From assembly GCA_903904765.1 (NCBI GenBank), contig CAIVEA010000281.1, positions 1 to 5,808 on the forward strand: DNA of 5,808 nt, given 5' to 3'. Below the pieces are notes generated by a model. That model did not search any database. It was given only the letters and a program-made list of their open reading frames with translations, and had not been told where the DNA came from. This DNA is from an uncultured Chloroflexota bacterium (lineage in GTDB: Bacteria; Chloroflexota; Anaerolineae; Aggregatilineales; Phototrophicaceae). Position numbers and translations under genes: made by a program. The first letter of the stretch is position 1. The number at the start of each line of letters is the position of its first letter. Positions 1 to 5,808 of the stretch are shown here, in pieces.

Positions 1-444
1 CGCGATTTGACCCGCACAGTTATCGAGAGCCTCGGCGCACCCGGCATCTTGCAGCACGGACTGGCGGTCAAACCGGGCAAGCCAACCATACTCGCGTTGT
101 GTGATGGCAAGCCGGTGATCGGACTGCCGGGGAATCCGGTTTCGGCGCTGCTGGTTGCCCGGCAGATCGTCTGCCCGATCATCTGGCGCTGGCTGGGGGC
201 AGCGACAGAAGCGCCCGCACGGATACAAGCGATATTGAGCGCCAACGTCGCCTCGACCACCGGACGGCTGGACACGATTCCCGTGCGGCTGATTCAGAAT
301 GGCGATCAATTGCTGGCAGAGCCGGTATTCGGCAAGTCGAACCTGATCTATACGCTGATTCATGCGGATGGGCTGATGGATGTGCCACTGAACAGCGGCG
401 GACTGAAGGCGGGGACACAGGTGGAGGTTGAACGTTTCGTATGA
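1..444 (+). CDS. moeA: Molybdopterin molybdenumtransferase MoeA, C-terminal part (cut by left edge)
   Basis: The first 147 codons in frame are the end of a MoeA protein, the enzyme that inserts molybdate into adenylylated molybdopterin in the cytoplasm. Visible are the end of the MPT-binding domain and the C-terminal MoeA domain. The reading frame is open from base 1 (Arg-Asp-Leu), so the TTG at 7 is not a real start. The Arg-Asp matches the Asp that follows the conserved Ser-Gly-Gly loop in this family. Next come the basic pocket motif VKPGKP (bases 67-84) and the signature GLPGNPVSA (121-147), both in canonical form. The last ~80 residues fit the MoeA C-terminal domain. The stop codon overlaps the next gene's ATG as ATGA, indicating translational coupling with a second MoeA. 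About 250 N-terminal residues lie outside the window, so the MDGYA segment cannot be checked. The family call is secure; whether it handles Mo or W is unknown. Confidence 0.95.
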   Translation, partial: RDLTRTVIESLGAPGILQHGLAVKPGKPTILALCDGKPVIGLPGNPVSALLVARQIVCPIIWRWLGAATEAPARIQAILSANVASTTGRLDTIPVRLIQNGDQLLAEPVFGKSNLIYTLIHADGLMDVPLNSGGLKAGTQVEVERFV

Positions 445-2351
445 GCGAACGCAACATCTACCTTGAAGACATCCCGCTAGAGGATGCGCTGGCACGGCTG
501 GCGGATCTGTTGCGCCTGTGCGGGCGCGAGTCGCCGCTGGCGGGGGAGGCGGTGCTGCTCACCGATGCCCTCAATCGCGTGACAGCGGAGGCGGTGTATG
601 CGCGGCTGTCGTCGCCACACTATCATTCGGCGGCGATGGATGGCTACGCAGTGCGTGCCGAGGACACGTATGGCGCTACTGAAACTCGCCCCCTGTCGCT
701 GGCGGTGGGAAGTCAGGCGCTGGCGGTCAATACGGGTGACCTGCTGCCGTCGGGGACGAATGCCGTCATCATGGTCGAAGATGTGCAGGAACTGCCGGAG
801 GCGCGGATTGCGATTCGCGCTGCTGTTGCACCGTATCAGCATGTCCGCGCGATGGGCGAGGATATGGTGGCTACGGAACTGGTGTTACCCGCCAACCATC
901 GTTTGCGCCCGTTTGATCTCGGCGCACTGGCAGGCTCTGGCTATCACGAGGTGCAGGTGCGGCGGCAACCGTTGGTCGTCATCATCCCGACGGGCAGCGA
1001 ACTGATTCCGGCGGGGCGTGAACCCGCGCCCGGTCAGATCATCGAGTACAACAGTCTGGTGCTGCGAGCGCAGGTGATCGAGGCGGGCGGGCAGGCGACG
1101 ATTGCGGACATCATGCCGGATGACCGTGCCCAACTGCGCGATGCGCTGAAGTGGGCAGTTGAGGAGCGCCCTGATCTGGTTCTGGTGCTGTCGGGGTCAT
1201 CAGCGGGGAGTCGAGATTTCACCGCGCACACCATCCGTGAGATGGGCAAGTTGCTGGTACATGGTGTCGCCGTCAGGCCGGGGCATCCGGTAATTATCGG
1301 CCTCGTCGGGGATACGCCCGTGATTGGCGTACCCGGCTATCCGGTCAGCGCCGCGCTGACCGGCGAGATTTTCGTGCAACCCCTCATCCGGCGCTGGCTG
1401 GGGGCGCAAGAATCGCCGCCTGTGATGGTGAACGCCACGCTGACACGCAAGCTGACCTCACCCATCGGGGATGACGATTTTGTGCGGGTGACGCTGGCGC
1501 AGGTGGGGGATCGCTTGCTGGCCGCGCCCCTCAACCGGGGGGCAGGGGTGATTACGTCGCTGGTACGGGCAGATGGTATCGCTCATATTCCGCGCTTCAG
1601 CGAAGGGTTGGATGCAGGCAAGCAGGTATCGGTGCGCCTGTATCGTCCGATGGTGGAGATCGTTCGGAGCGTCCTCACCATCGGCAGCCATGACCCGATG
1701 CTCGATTTGCTGGCGCAATTTATGGCGGAGCGCGGACAGCGGTTCGTTTCGGCGAATGTGGGTTCAATGGGCGGGCTGGTGGCGCTGCGCCGTAACGAAG
1801 CGCATCTGGCGGGAATCCATTTGCTTGACCCGGAGACGGGCGATTACAACCTGTCGTATATCCGTGAGCATCTGCCGGATGTGCCTGTGCGTCTGATGAC
1901 GTTCGCGCATCGCGAACAGGGCTTGATGGTGGCCGCTGGCAACCCGCTGGCGGTGGGATCGCTGGATGATCTGACGCGCCTGCGCTTCGCGAATCGGCAG
2001 CGCGGCGCAGGCACACGCTTGCTGCTGGATTACGAACTCAAGCAGCGCGGGATCGCGCCGGAGGCCGTCAACGGCTACGAGCGCGAGGAGTTCACGCATC
2101 TGGCGGCGGCGGCGGCGGTGGCCTCTGGTGCGGTGGATTGTGCGCTGGGGGTGCGGAACGCGGCGCAATCGCTCGGCCTCGCGTTCATTCCGGTGGGGTG
2201 GGAGCGTTACGATTTGTGCATTCCGGTGGCGTATGAGCAGCATCCGGGCGTGATGACGCTGCTCGACCTGCTGCATGATGACCGCTTCAAACAGGCGCTG
2301 GCGCAGCAACCGGGGTATGACACCCGCGCAACCGGAGATTGGCAACTATGA
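441..2351 (+). CDS. moeA: MoeA-type molybdopterin molybdenumtransferase fused to a C-terminal PBP-like domain
   Basis: This 636-residue cytoplasmic protein has a complete MoeA part (about 1-402) followed by a PBP-like substrate-binding domain (about 408-630). MoeA features seen: MDGYA at 66-70 (Asp67), Thr98 in the TGDLLPSG segment, Glu140-Asp141, TGSELI at 184-189 (Glu187), SGSSAGSRD at 251-259, and GVPGYPVSA at 296-304. The C-terminal domain resembles the PBP_like/LysR-substrate-type domain known from MoeA fusions in archaea and some bacteria. Its landmarks are GSMGG (441-445), LAGIHLLDPETG (456-467), RQRGAGTR (519-526), GWERYD (586-591) and GYDT (625-628). No signal peptide or membrane segment is present, so the binding domain is intracellular. 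The ATG at 441 overlaps the upstream stop; a GGAGGT lies 12 bases upstream, rather far, so coupling probably dominates initiation. Compared with the upstream MoeA, VKPGKP reads VRPGHP (Arg279, His282) and PGNP reads PGYP (Tyr300). The ligand of the extra domain (molybdate, tungstate or molybdopterin) is unknown. Confidence 0.93.
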   Translation: MSERNIYLEDIPLEDALARLADLLRLCGRESPLAGEAVLLTDALNRVTAEAVYARLSSPHYHSAAMDGYAVRAEDTYGATETRPLSLAVGSQALAVNTGDLLPSGTNAVIMVEDVQELPEARIAIRAAVAPYQHVRAMGEDMVATELVLPANHRLRPFDLGALAGSGYHEVQVRRQPLVVIIPTGSELIPAGREPAPGQIIEYNSLVLRAQVIEAGGQATIADIMPDDRAQLRDALKWAVEERPDLVLVLSGSSAGSRDFTAHTIREMGKLLVHGVAVRPGHPVIIGLVGDTPVIGVPGYPVSAALTGEIFVQPLIRRWLGAQESPPVMVNATLTRKLTSPIGDDDFVRVTLAQVGDRLLAAPLNRGAGVITSLVRADGIAHIPRFSEGLDAGKQVSVRLYRPMVEIVRSVLTIGSHDPMLDLLAQFMAERGQRFVSANVGSMGGLVALRRNEAHLAGIHLLDPETGDYNLSYIREHLPDVPVRLMTFAHREQGLMVAAGNPLAVGSLDDLTRLRFANRQRGAGTRLLLDYELKQRGIAPEAVNGYEREEFTHLAAAAAVASGAVDCALGVRNAAQSLGLAFIPVGWERYDLCIPVAYEQHPGVMTLLDLLHDDRFKQALAQQPGYDTRATGDWQL

Positions 2352-2399
2352 GGCGCGATGGGTGATGATTTCATCCTACCGCTTTGGTTTTGATGGTCG

Positions 2400-2427
2400 T
2401 TGCTGAGTGCTGAAAGCGTGCTATAGT
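2400..2427 (+). promoter_or_regulatory. Candidate sigma70-type promoter for the pgiA unit
   Basis: TTGCTG (2400-2405) and TATAGT (2422-2427) are separated by 16 bases. TG at 2419-2420, one base before the -10 box, makes it an extended -10 element. Transcription would begin near 2433-2435 and give a leader of about 78 bases before the isomerase gene. The site lies in the 160-base gap after the MoeA fusion, where a new unit would be expected to start. The -35 box matches only its first three bases, so this is a prediction. Confidence 0.45.
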
Positions 2428-2433
2428 CATGAT

Positions 2434-2451
2434 ATCCTGTCATTACAGGAT
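2434..2451 (+). repeat. Perfect inverted repeat at the predicted transcription start of pgiA
   Basis: Arms ATCCTGT (2434-2440) and ACAGGAT (2445-2451) are perfectly complementary around a four-base CATT spacer. The repeat begins 7 bases after the predicted -10 box, so as DNA it could be an operator for a repressor. As RNA it would form a 7-bp hairpin at the very 5' end of the transcript, which may protect the mRNA or hide the AGGA at 2447-2450. No T-run follows, so it is not an intrinsic terminator. Confidence 0.5.
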
Positions 2452-2455
2452 GGCT

Positions 2456-2503
2456 ATGGATGCACACCCCCGTATGACTTTTTCGGTTGCATATCATCCG
2501 TGA
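2456..2503 (+). CDS. Possible 15-codon leader ORF upstream of pgiA
   Basis: ATG at 2456 opens a frame of 15 codons (MDAHPRMTFSVAYHP) that ends at TGA 2501-2503. An AGGA (2447-2450) sits five bases before the ATG, inside the right arm of the 2434-2451 inverted repeat. The TGA is embedded in the TGAGGA ribosome-binding site of the isomerase gene, eight bases before its ATG. This layout would suit translational coupling or leader-based control. The peptide resembles nothing I recognise, and a chance ORF of this size is common, so confidence is low. Confidence 0.2.
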   Translation: MDAHPRMTFSVAYHP

Positions 2504-2506
2504 GGA
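2501..2506 (+). promoter_or_regulatory. Ribosome binding site deciding the pgiA start
   Basis: TGAGGA lies five bases before the ATG at 2512. It supports this start over an in-frame upstream codon at 2407, which would add 35 residues unlike the family and lies upstream of the predicted transcription start. Confidence 0.7.
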
Positions 2507-2511
2507 ATCCC

Positions 2512-3090
<579 letters not shown>

Positions 3091-3120
3091 AGCCGCCGCG
3101 CAGAAGGCTGGAAGGACGAG

Positions 3121-3126
3121 GGAGGG
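3121..3126 (+). promoter_or_regulatory. Ribosome binding site deciding the phosphotriesterase-family start
   Basis: GGAGGG lies four to five bases before the ATG at 3131. It fixes that start against an in-frame ATG at 3035, which would overlap the isomerase gene by 56 bases and add a basic 32-residue tail not expected in the family. Confidence 0.75.
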
Positions 3127-3130
3127 CATC

Positions 3131-4069
3131 ATGAATAACGCGATACAGACCGTCACTGGCAGCGTCCCCGTCGAAAAGATCGCTCTGGCGGATGGGCATG
3201 AGCATGTCTGGATTAATCCCGCCGACGGAATCAGCCCGGATGCACGTATCGAATTGCGGGATTACGAGCGCATCCGGCAAGAGTTGGAACAGTTCCATCA
3301 GGTCGGCGGCACGCTGCTGGTGGATTGTCAGCCGGGTGATGCGGGCCGCGACACGCTGCAACTGCGGCGGCTTTCGGAACAAACGGGTGTACTCATCACC
3401 GCCACCACCGGAGCGCATCAGCGCAAGTATTATCCCGCCGATAGCTGGCTGTGGCAGGCCGGCGCCGACGCAGCCGCGCAGCATTTCATCCGTGAACTGA
3501 CGGAAGGCACACGCGAATCGTTGACCGCCAGCCAACCGGTGCGCGCCGCCATCATCAAGATTGGCTATGAAGGCGTGATCGAAGGGCAGACGCAGGTGTT
3601 GATGGAAGCCGCCGCCAGCGCGTCCCGTCAGACGGGGGCATCCATCCTGTTCCATACCGAGATGGGACGCAATATCGAGGCGCTGCTGCCGTTTTTCGAG
3701 CGACTGGGTGTACCCGCCACCCGACTGTATATGTGCCATGTGGATAAGCGACCGGATGTGGGGCTGCACCGCGAACTGGCGCAGGCAGGTGTGCTACTGG
3801 GCTACGACACGTTTGGCCGCCCGAAATATGATCCTGATCGCAACGTGTGGTCGCTGATAACGTCATTGGCGGCGGATGGGCTGGCGGGTGGGATCGCCGT
3901 GTGCCTCGATTTTGCTTTCCCGTCGTTCTGGAAGTCATACGGGGGTGAACCGGGGCTGACCTTTTTGCAGAGTCACATTCTGCCCCGAATGGCACAAATC
4001 GGGCTGGATGCCGCCACCATCAAGCAACTCACCGCACATAATGTCGCCCAACGGTTGGCATGGCAGTAA
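3131..4069 (+). CDS. Phosphotriesterase-family metal-dependent hydrolase (possible sugar lactonase)
   Basis: This 312-residue protein is a TIM-barrel amidohydrolase of the phosphotriesterase (PTE, Pfam PF02126) family. All expected binuclear-metal ligands are visible in order: HxH at His23 and His25 (DGHEHVW), Lys143 (IIKIGYE, the lysine that is carboxylated in this family), His175 (LFHTEMG), His203 (MCHVDKRPD) and Asp260 (CLDFAFPSFWKSYGG). Length is normal and there is no signal peptide, so it is probably cytoplasmic. Family members include true phosphotriesterases, N-acyl-homoserine lactonases and lactonases acting on phosphorylated sugar lactones. The position between a sugar-phosphate isomerase and a polyol-type dehydrogenase favours a sugar or sugar-phosphate lactone, but this is inference from context. 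A strong GGAGGG precedes the chosen ATG. Spacing is 40 bases to the upstream gene and 38 to the downstream gene, with no terminator in either gap, so the three genes are probably one transcript. Confidence 0.88.
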   Translation: MNNAIQTVTGSVPVEKIALADGHEHVWINPADGISPDARIELRDYERIRQELEQFHQVGGTLLVDCQPGDAGRDTLQLRRLSEQTGVLITATTGAHQRKYYPADSWLWQAGADAAAQHFIRELTEGTRESLTASQPVRAAIIKIGYEGVIEGQTQVLMEAAASASRQTGASILFHTEMGRNIEALLPFFERLGVPATRLYMCHVDKRPDVGLHRELAQAGVLLGYDTFGRPKYDPDRNVWSLITSLAADGLAGGIAVCLDFAFPSFWKSYGGEPGLTFLQSHILPRMAQIGLDAATIKQLTAHNVAQRLAWQ

Positions 4070-4093
4070 TCTAGACACCCTATGGATTGATCG

Positions 4094-4099
4094 AAAGGG
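4094..4099 (+). promoter_or_regulatory. Ribosome binding site deciding the dehydrogenase start
   Basis: AAAGGG lies eight bases before the ATG at 4108. It falls inside the reading frame that would begin at TTG 4087, so the ATG is the better start and the seven extra residues are probably not made. Confidence 0.55.
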
Positions 4100-4107
4100 T
4101 TTTGCAC

Positions 4108-5127
4108 ATGAAACAAGCTGTGATGACCGCTCCCGGTCAAATCGAATTCCGGGATGTTGAAAAGCCAACACCCAAGCCGAACGAAGTCGTTATGCAAACG
4201 CGGCGCATCGGCGTGTGCGGGTCGGATATTCATGTTTATCACGGGCTGCACCCTTACACAGGCTACCCCGTCATACAGGGACACGAAATCGGCGGCGTGG
4301 TGGCGGCAGTGGGGGCAAACGTCACCCATGTTCAGGTGGGGGACAAAATCACGTTCATGCCCCAAGTGACGTGTGGTGAATGCTATCCCTGCCAGCACGG
4401 GCAGTACCACATTTGCGAATCGCTCAAGGTGATGGGTTTCCAGACGGATGGCGCGGCGCAAGAATACTTTGCGCTGCCCGCTGATATGGTACTCAAACTG
4501 CCGGAGAATATCTCGCTTGACCAAGCCGCCATGATCGAACCCATTGCCGTGACTGTTCATGCGCTGTCGCGGGGCGGCGGGGCAGCCGGCAAGCGCGTGA
4601 TTGTGCTGGGTGCTGGTACGATTGGCAACCTGACGGCGCAGGTCGCCAAAGCATCCGGCGCGAAGCAGGTCATGATTACCGACCTGAGCGATTACAAGCT
4701 GGCGAAGGCCAAAGAGTGCGGTATAGACATCGCCGTCAACGCAGGGCGTGAAAACCTCGGTGATGCGATTGCACAGCATTTTGGCTCCGAAAAAGCCGAT
4801 CTCATCCTCGAATGCGTGGGCGTGGAACCGACGATGACCAGCGCCGTGCAGTATGCCCGCAAAGGTTCGACGATTGTGGTGGTCGGGGTATTCGGCAAGA
4901 AGCCACAGGTTGATCTCGGCCTCGTGCAAGATCGTGAATTGACGCTGACGGGGACGTTGATGTACCAGCGGGCGGATTATGAACGGGCGATTGAATTGGT
5001 CGCCAGCGGAAAGATGCACCTTGACTCGATGATTACGCATCGCTTCCCGTTCAGCCAGTATCTGGATGCGTATCACGCCATCGAAGCCTCGAACGGGGAA
5101 TACCTGAAGGTGATGATTGACCTGTAA
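4108..5127 (+). CDS. Zinc-dependent, NAD-preferring medium-chain alcohol/polyol dehydrogenase
   Basis: This 339-residue cytoplasmic enzyme belongs to the zinc MDR superfamily (GroES-like ADH_N domain about 24-130, Rossmann domain about 140-300). Catalytic zinc ligands are Cys37 (GVCGSD), His59-Glu60 (QGHE) and Glu144 (IEP). The structural zinc site is intact with Cys89, Cys92, Cys95 and Cys103 in the usual spacing. The nucleotide fold shows GAGTIG at 168-173 (Gly-x-Gly-x-x-Gly), and Asp192 ends the second strand (MITDLSD), which predicts NAD rather than NADP. The sequence resembles the sorbitol, threonine, butanediol and sugar-acid dehydrogenase branch more than ethanol dehydrogenases. The specific substrate cannot be named. 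It follows the phosphotriesterase-family gene by 38 bases and is probably the last gene of that operon, suggesting oxidation of a polyol, sugar or sugar acid in the same pathway. An AAAGGG eight bases before the ATG supports this start. Confidence 0.9.
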   Translation: MKQAVMTAPGQIEFRDVEKPTPKPNEVVMQTRRIGVCGSDIHVYHGLHPYTGYPVIQGHEIGGVVAAVGANVTHVQVGDKITFMPQVTCGECYPCQHGQYHICESLKVMGFQTDGAAQEYFALPADMVLKLPENISLDQAAMIEPIAVTVHALSRGGGAAGKRVIVLGAGTIGNLTAQVAKASGAKQVMITDLSDYKLAKAKECGIDIAVNAGRENLGDAIAQHFGSEKADLILECVGVEPTMTSAVQYARKGSTIVVVGVFGKKPQVDLGLVQDRELTLTGTLMYQRADYERAIELVASGKMHLDSMITHRFPFSQYLDAYHAIEASNGEYLKVMIDL

Positions 5128-5165
5128 GCAGTCGCCCCCGTTACCTCCATTTCTTCGCCGTGTTC

Positions 5166-5190
5166 CTTCGCCATGAGGCAGCATGGCAAG
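5166..5190 (+). terminator. Bulged stem-loop after the dehydrogenase gene, possible terminator
   Basis: CTT-c-GCCATG (5166-5175) pairs with CATGGC-AAG (5182-5190), giving nine base pairs with one bulged C and a six-base loop. It lies 38 bases after the dehydrogenase stop, where the operon would end. No T-run follows on either strand, so it is not a standard intrinsic terminator. It could slow RNA decay or only weakly end transcription. Confidence 0.3.
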
Positions 5191-5194
5191 AGAT

Positions 5195-5211
5195 GAGGGT
5201 CATGACCCCTC
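5195..5211 (+). promoter_or_regulatory. Palindromic element, possible operator
   Basis: The core GGGTCATGACCC (5197-5208) is a perfect 12-base palindrome. The flanks GA (5195-5196) and TC (5210-5211) are also complementary with one extra C at 5209. Such a compact, fully symmetric site suits a dimeric DNA-binding protein. It lies about 30 bases upstream of the weak promoter candidate for the next gene. No regulator can be named. Confidence 0.3.
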
Positions 5212-5240
5212 AATCCGAATACGCTCGGTCTCAAGCACGT

Positions 5241-5269
5241 TTGTAAAACTGATTGGACTCAAGGACAAT
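5241..5269 (+). promoter_or_regulatory. Weak candidate promoter for the BNR-repeat gene
   Basis: TTGTAA (5241-5246) and GACAAT (5264-5269) each match four of six consensus bases and are separated by 17 bases. Transcription would start near 5276, about 47 bases before the ATG. The surrounding gap is visibly more AT-rich than the genes. The match is modest and other starts are possible. Confidence 0.25.
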
Positions 5270-5311
5270 TCAGGTGGGGTGAGATAAAGTTCGCTAAAAA
5301 TCGTATCAGTT

Positions 5312-5317
5312 AAGGGA
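5312..5317 (+). promoter_or_regulatory. Ribosome binding site of the BNR-repeat gene
   Basis: AAGGGA lies five bases before the ATG at 5323. Its first two bases belong to an in-frame TAA (5311-5313), so translation of the following gene cannot begin further upstream in this frame. Confidence 0.65.
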
Positions 5318-5322
5318 ACGCT

Positions 5323-5808
5323 ATGCAAATAGATCATCTGACAAAGTGGCGTTGTATCGGCCCCTTTAGGGGAGGGCGTGTGGTCGCGGTTGCGGGCGAT
5401 CCCCAGCATCCGGGGGTTTTCTATTTTGGTGGCTGTGCGGGCGGCGTGTGGAAGACCGAAGATGCGGGTAGCTATTGGGAAAATATCTCCGATGGCTTCT
5501 TTAAGACGGCTTCGGTGGGCGCTCTGGCTGTTGCCAACTCTGATCCCAATGTGCTTTATGCAGGTATGGGCGAATCCACCATTCGCATTGATGTCTCGCA
5601 TGGGGATGGGGTCTACAAATCAACTGATGCCGGACGTTCGTGGCAGCACATAGGGTTGGCGGATACCCGTCACATCGGCAAAATACGTGTCCACCCTAGC
5701 GACCCCGATACGGTTTTTGTGGCGGCGCTCGGTCACGCTTTCGGGAAGAATGACGAGCGTGGCGTGTATAAATCCACCGATGGCGGCAAGACGTGGCGGC
5801 AGGTGCTC
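5323..5808 (+). CDS. Large BNR/Asp-box (VPS10/sortilin-like) beta-propeller protein, N-terminal part (cut by right edge)
   Basis: The frame is open from ATG 5323 to the end of the window, 162 codons without a stop. The N-terminus ([20 protein letters not shown], 8-27) is characteristic of a large family annotated as VPS10/sortilin-like or WD40/YVTN/BNR repeat proteins, often called glycosyl hydrolase, usually around 1000 residues. Three Asp-box motifs (S/T-x-D-x-G-x-x-W) mark propeller blades: 45-52 (TEDAGSYW), 100-107 (STDAGRSW) and 151-158 (STDGGKTW). The segments [18 protein letters not shown] and [14 protein letters not shown] are typical of the family. No enzymatic activity has been clearly tied to it, so the glycosidase label should be treated with caution. 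Many relatives are secreted, but here the start is fixed by an in-frame TAA ten bases upstream and the first residues are polar, so there is no signal peptide and the protein is probably cytoplasmic. It is probably a separate unit from the sugar operon. Confidence 0.88.
   Translation, partial: MQIDHLTKWRCIGPFRGGRVVAVAGDPQHPGVFYFGGCAGGVWKTEDAGSYWENISDGFFKTASVGALAVANSDPNVLYAGMGESTIRIDVSHGDGVYKSTDAGRSWQHIGLADTRHIGKIRVHPSDPDTVFVAALGHAFGKNDERGVYKSTDGGKTWRQVL

Noticed and set aside
2103..2117. Five GCG codons in a row, resembling a triplet repeat
   Set aside because: It encodes a short alanine run at a position where this domain family is normally alanine-rich, so it needs no special explanation.
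1764..2345. A 193-codon open frame on the minus strand within the MoeA fusion
   Set aside because: It lies opposite the conserved PBP-like domain and has a low-complexity Arg/His/Gln-rich translation without family features.
2364..2394. Possible intrinsic terminator after the MoeA fusion (GATG/CATC hairpin followed by a T-rich stretch)
   Set aside because: The stem is only four AT-containing pairs and the T-rich stretch is interrupted and starts about ten bases later.
2407..2511. A 35-residue N-terminal extension of the isomerase
   Set aside because: The ATG at 2512 has a good ribosome-binding site and gives the usual family length. The upstream codon lies before the predicted transcription start and the added residues are unlike the family.
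3973..5184. A 403-codon open frame on the minus strand across the dehydrogenase gene
   Set aside because: It is exactly antisense to a gene with complete zinc-ligand and nucleotide-binding motifs, shows no recognisable domain and is rich in His and Arg as expected from an antisense frame in GC-rich DNA.
5173..5246. Two tiny overlapping ORFs (7 and 17 codons, joined by ATGA) in the gap before the BNR gene
   Set aside because: Neither has a convincing ribosome-binding site and both overlap the dyad elements, so chance is the simplest explanation.

Overview
The window looks like a GC-rich bacterial chromosome segment with five protein genes, all on the plus strand. There is no sign of mobile DNA, tRNA, rRNA or CRISPR. 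The mix of genes fits an environmental bacterium of the Chloroflexota (Anaerolineae-like) best: tandem MoeA paralogues with one fused to a periplasmic-binding-protein-like domain, an archaeal-type cupin phosphoglucose isomerase, and a large BNR/VPS10-type repeat protein. This taxonomic call is inference from gene content only.

Region 1 (1-2351) is a molybdenum-cofactor block. The C-terminal part of a canonical MoeA, cut by the left edge, overlaps by four bases (ATGA) with a second, 636-residue MoeA that carries a C-terminal PBP-like domain. The two should be co-translated and are expected to act in molybdate (or tungstate) insertion into molybdopterin.

Region 2 (2352-5127) appears to be a separate three-gene unit. 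A 160-base gap holds a plausible sigma70-type promoter, an 18-base inverted repeat at the predicted transcription start, and a possible 15-codon leader ORF. Then come a cupin-type glucose-6-phosphate isomerase, a phosphotriesterase-family metallohydrolase with the full metal-ligand set, and a zinc- and NAD-dependent medium-chain dehydrogenase, separated by only 40 and 38 bases. An isomerase, a possible lactonase and a polyol or sugar dehydrogenase together suggest a small sugar or sugar-acid catabolic pathway. The exact substrate cannot be read from the sequence.

Region 3 (5128-5808) has a 195-base gap with a bulged hairpin, a 12-base perfect palindrome and a weak promoter candidate, followed by the first 162 codons of a large BNR/Asp-box (VPS10/sortilin-like) beta-propeller protein that runs off the right edge. 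An in-frame stop just before its start shows that it has no N-terminal signal peptide.

No wholly new system is evident. The points most worth following are the sugar operon and its leader region, and the paired MoeA proteins with divergent pocket residues.
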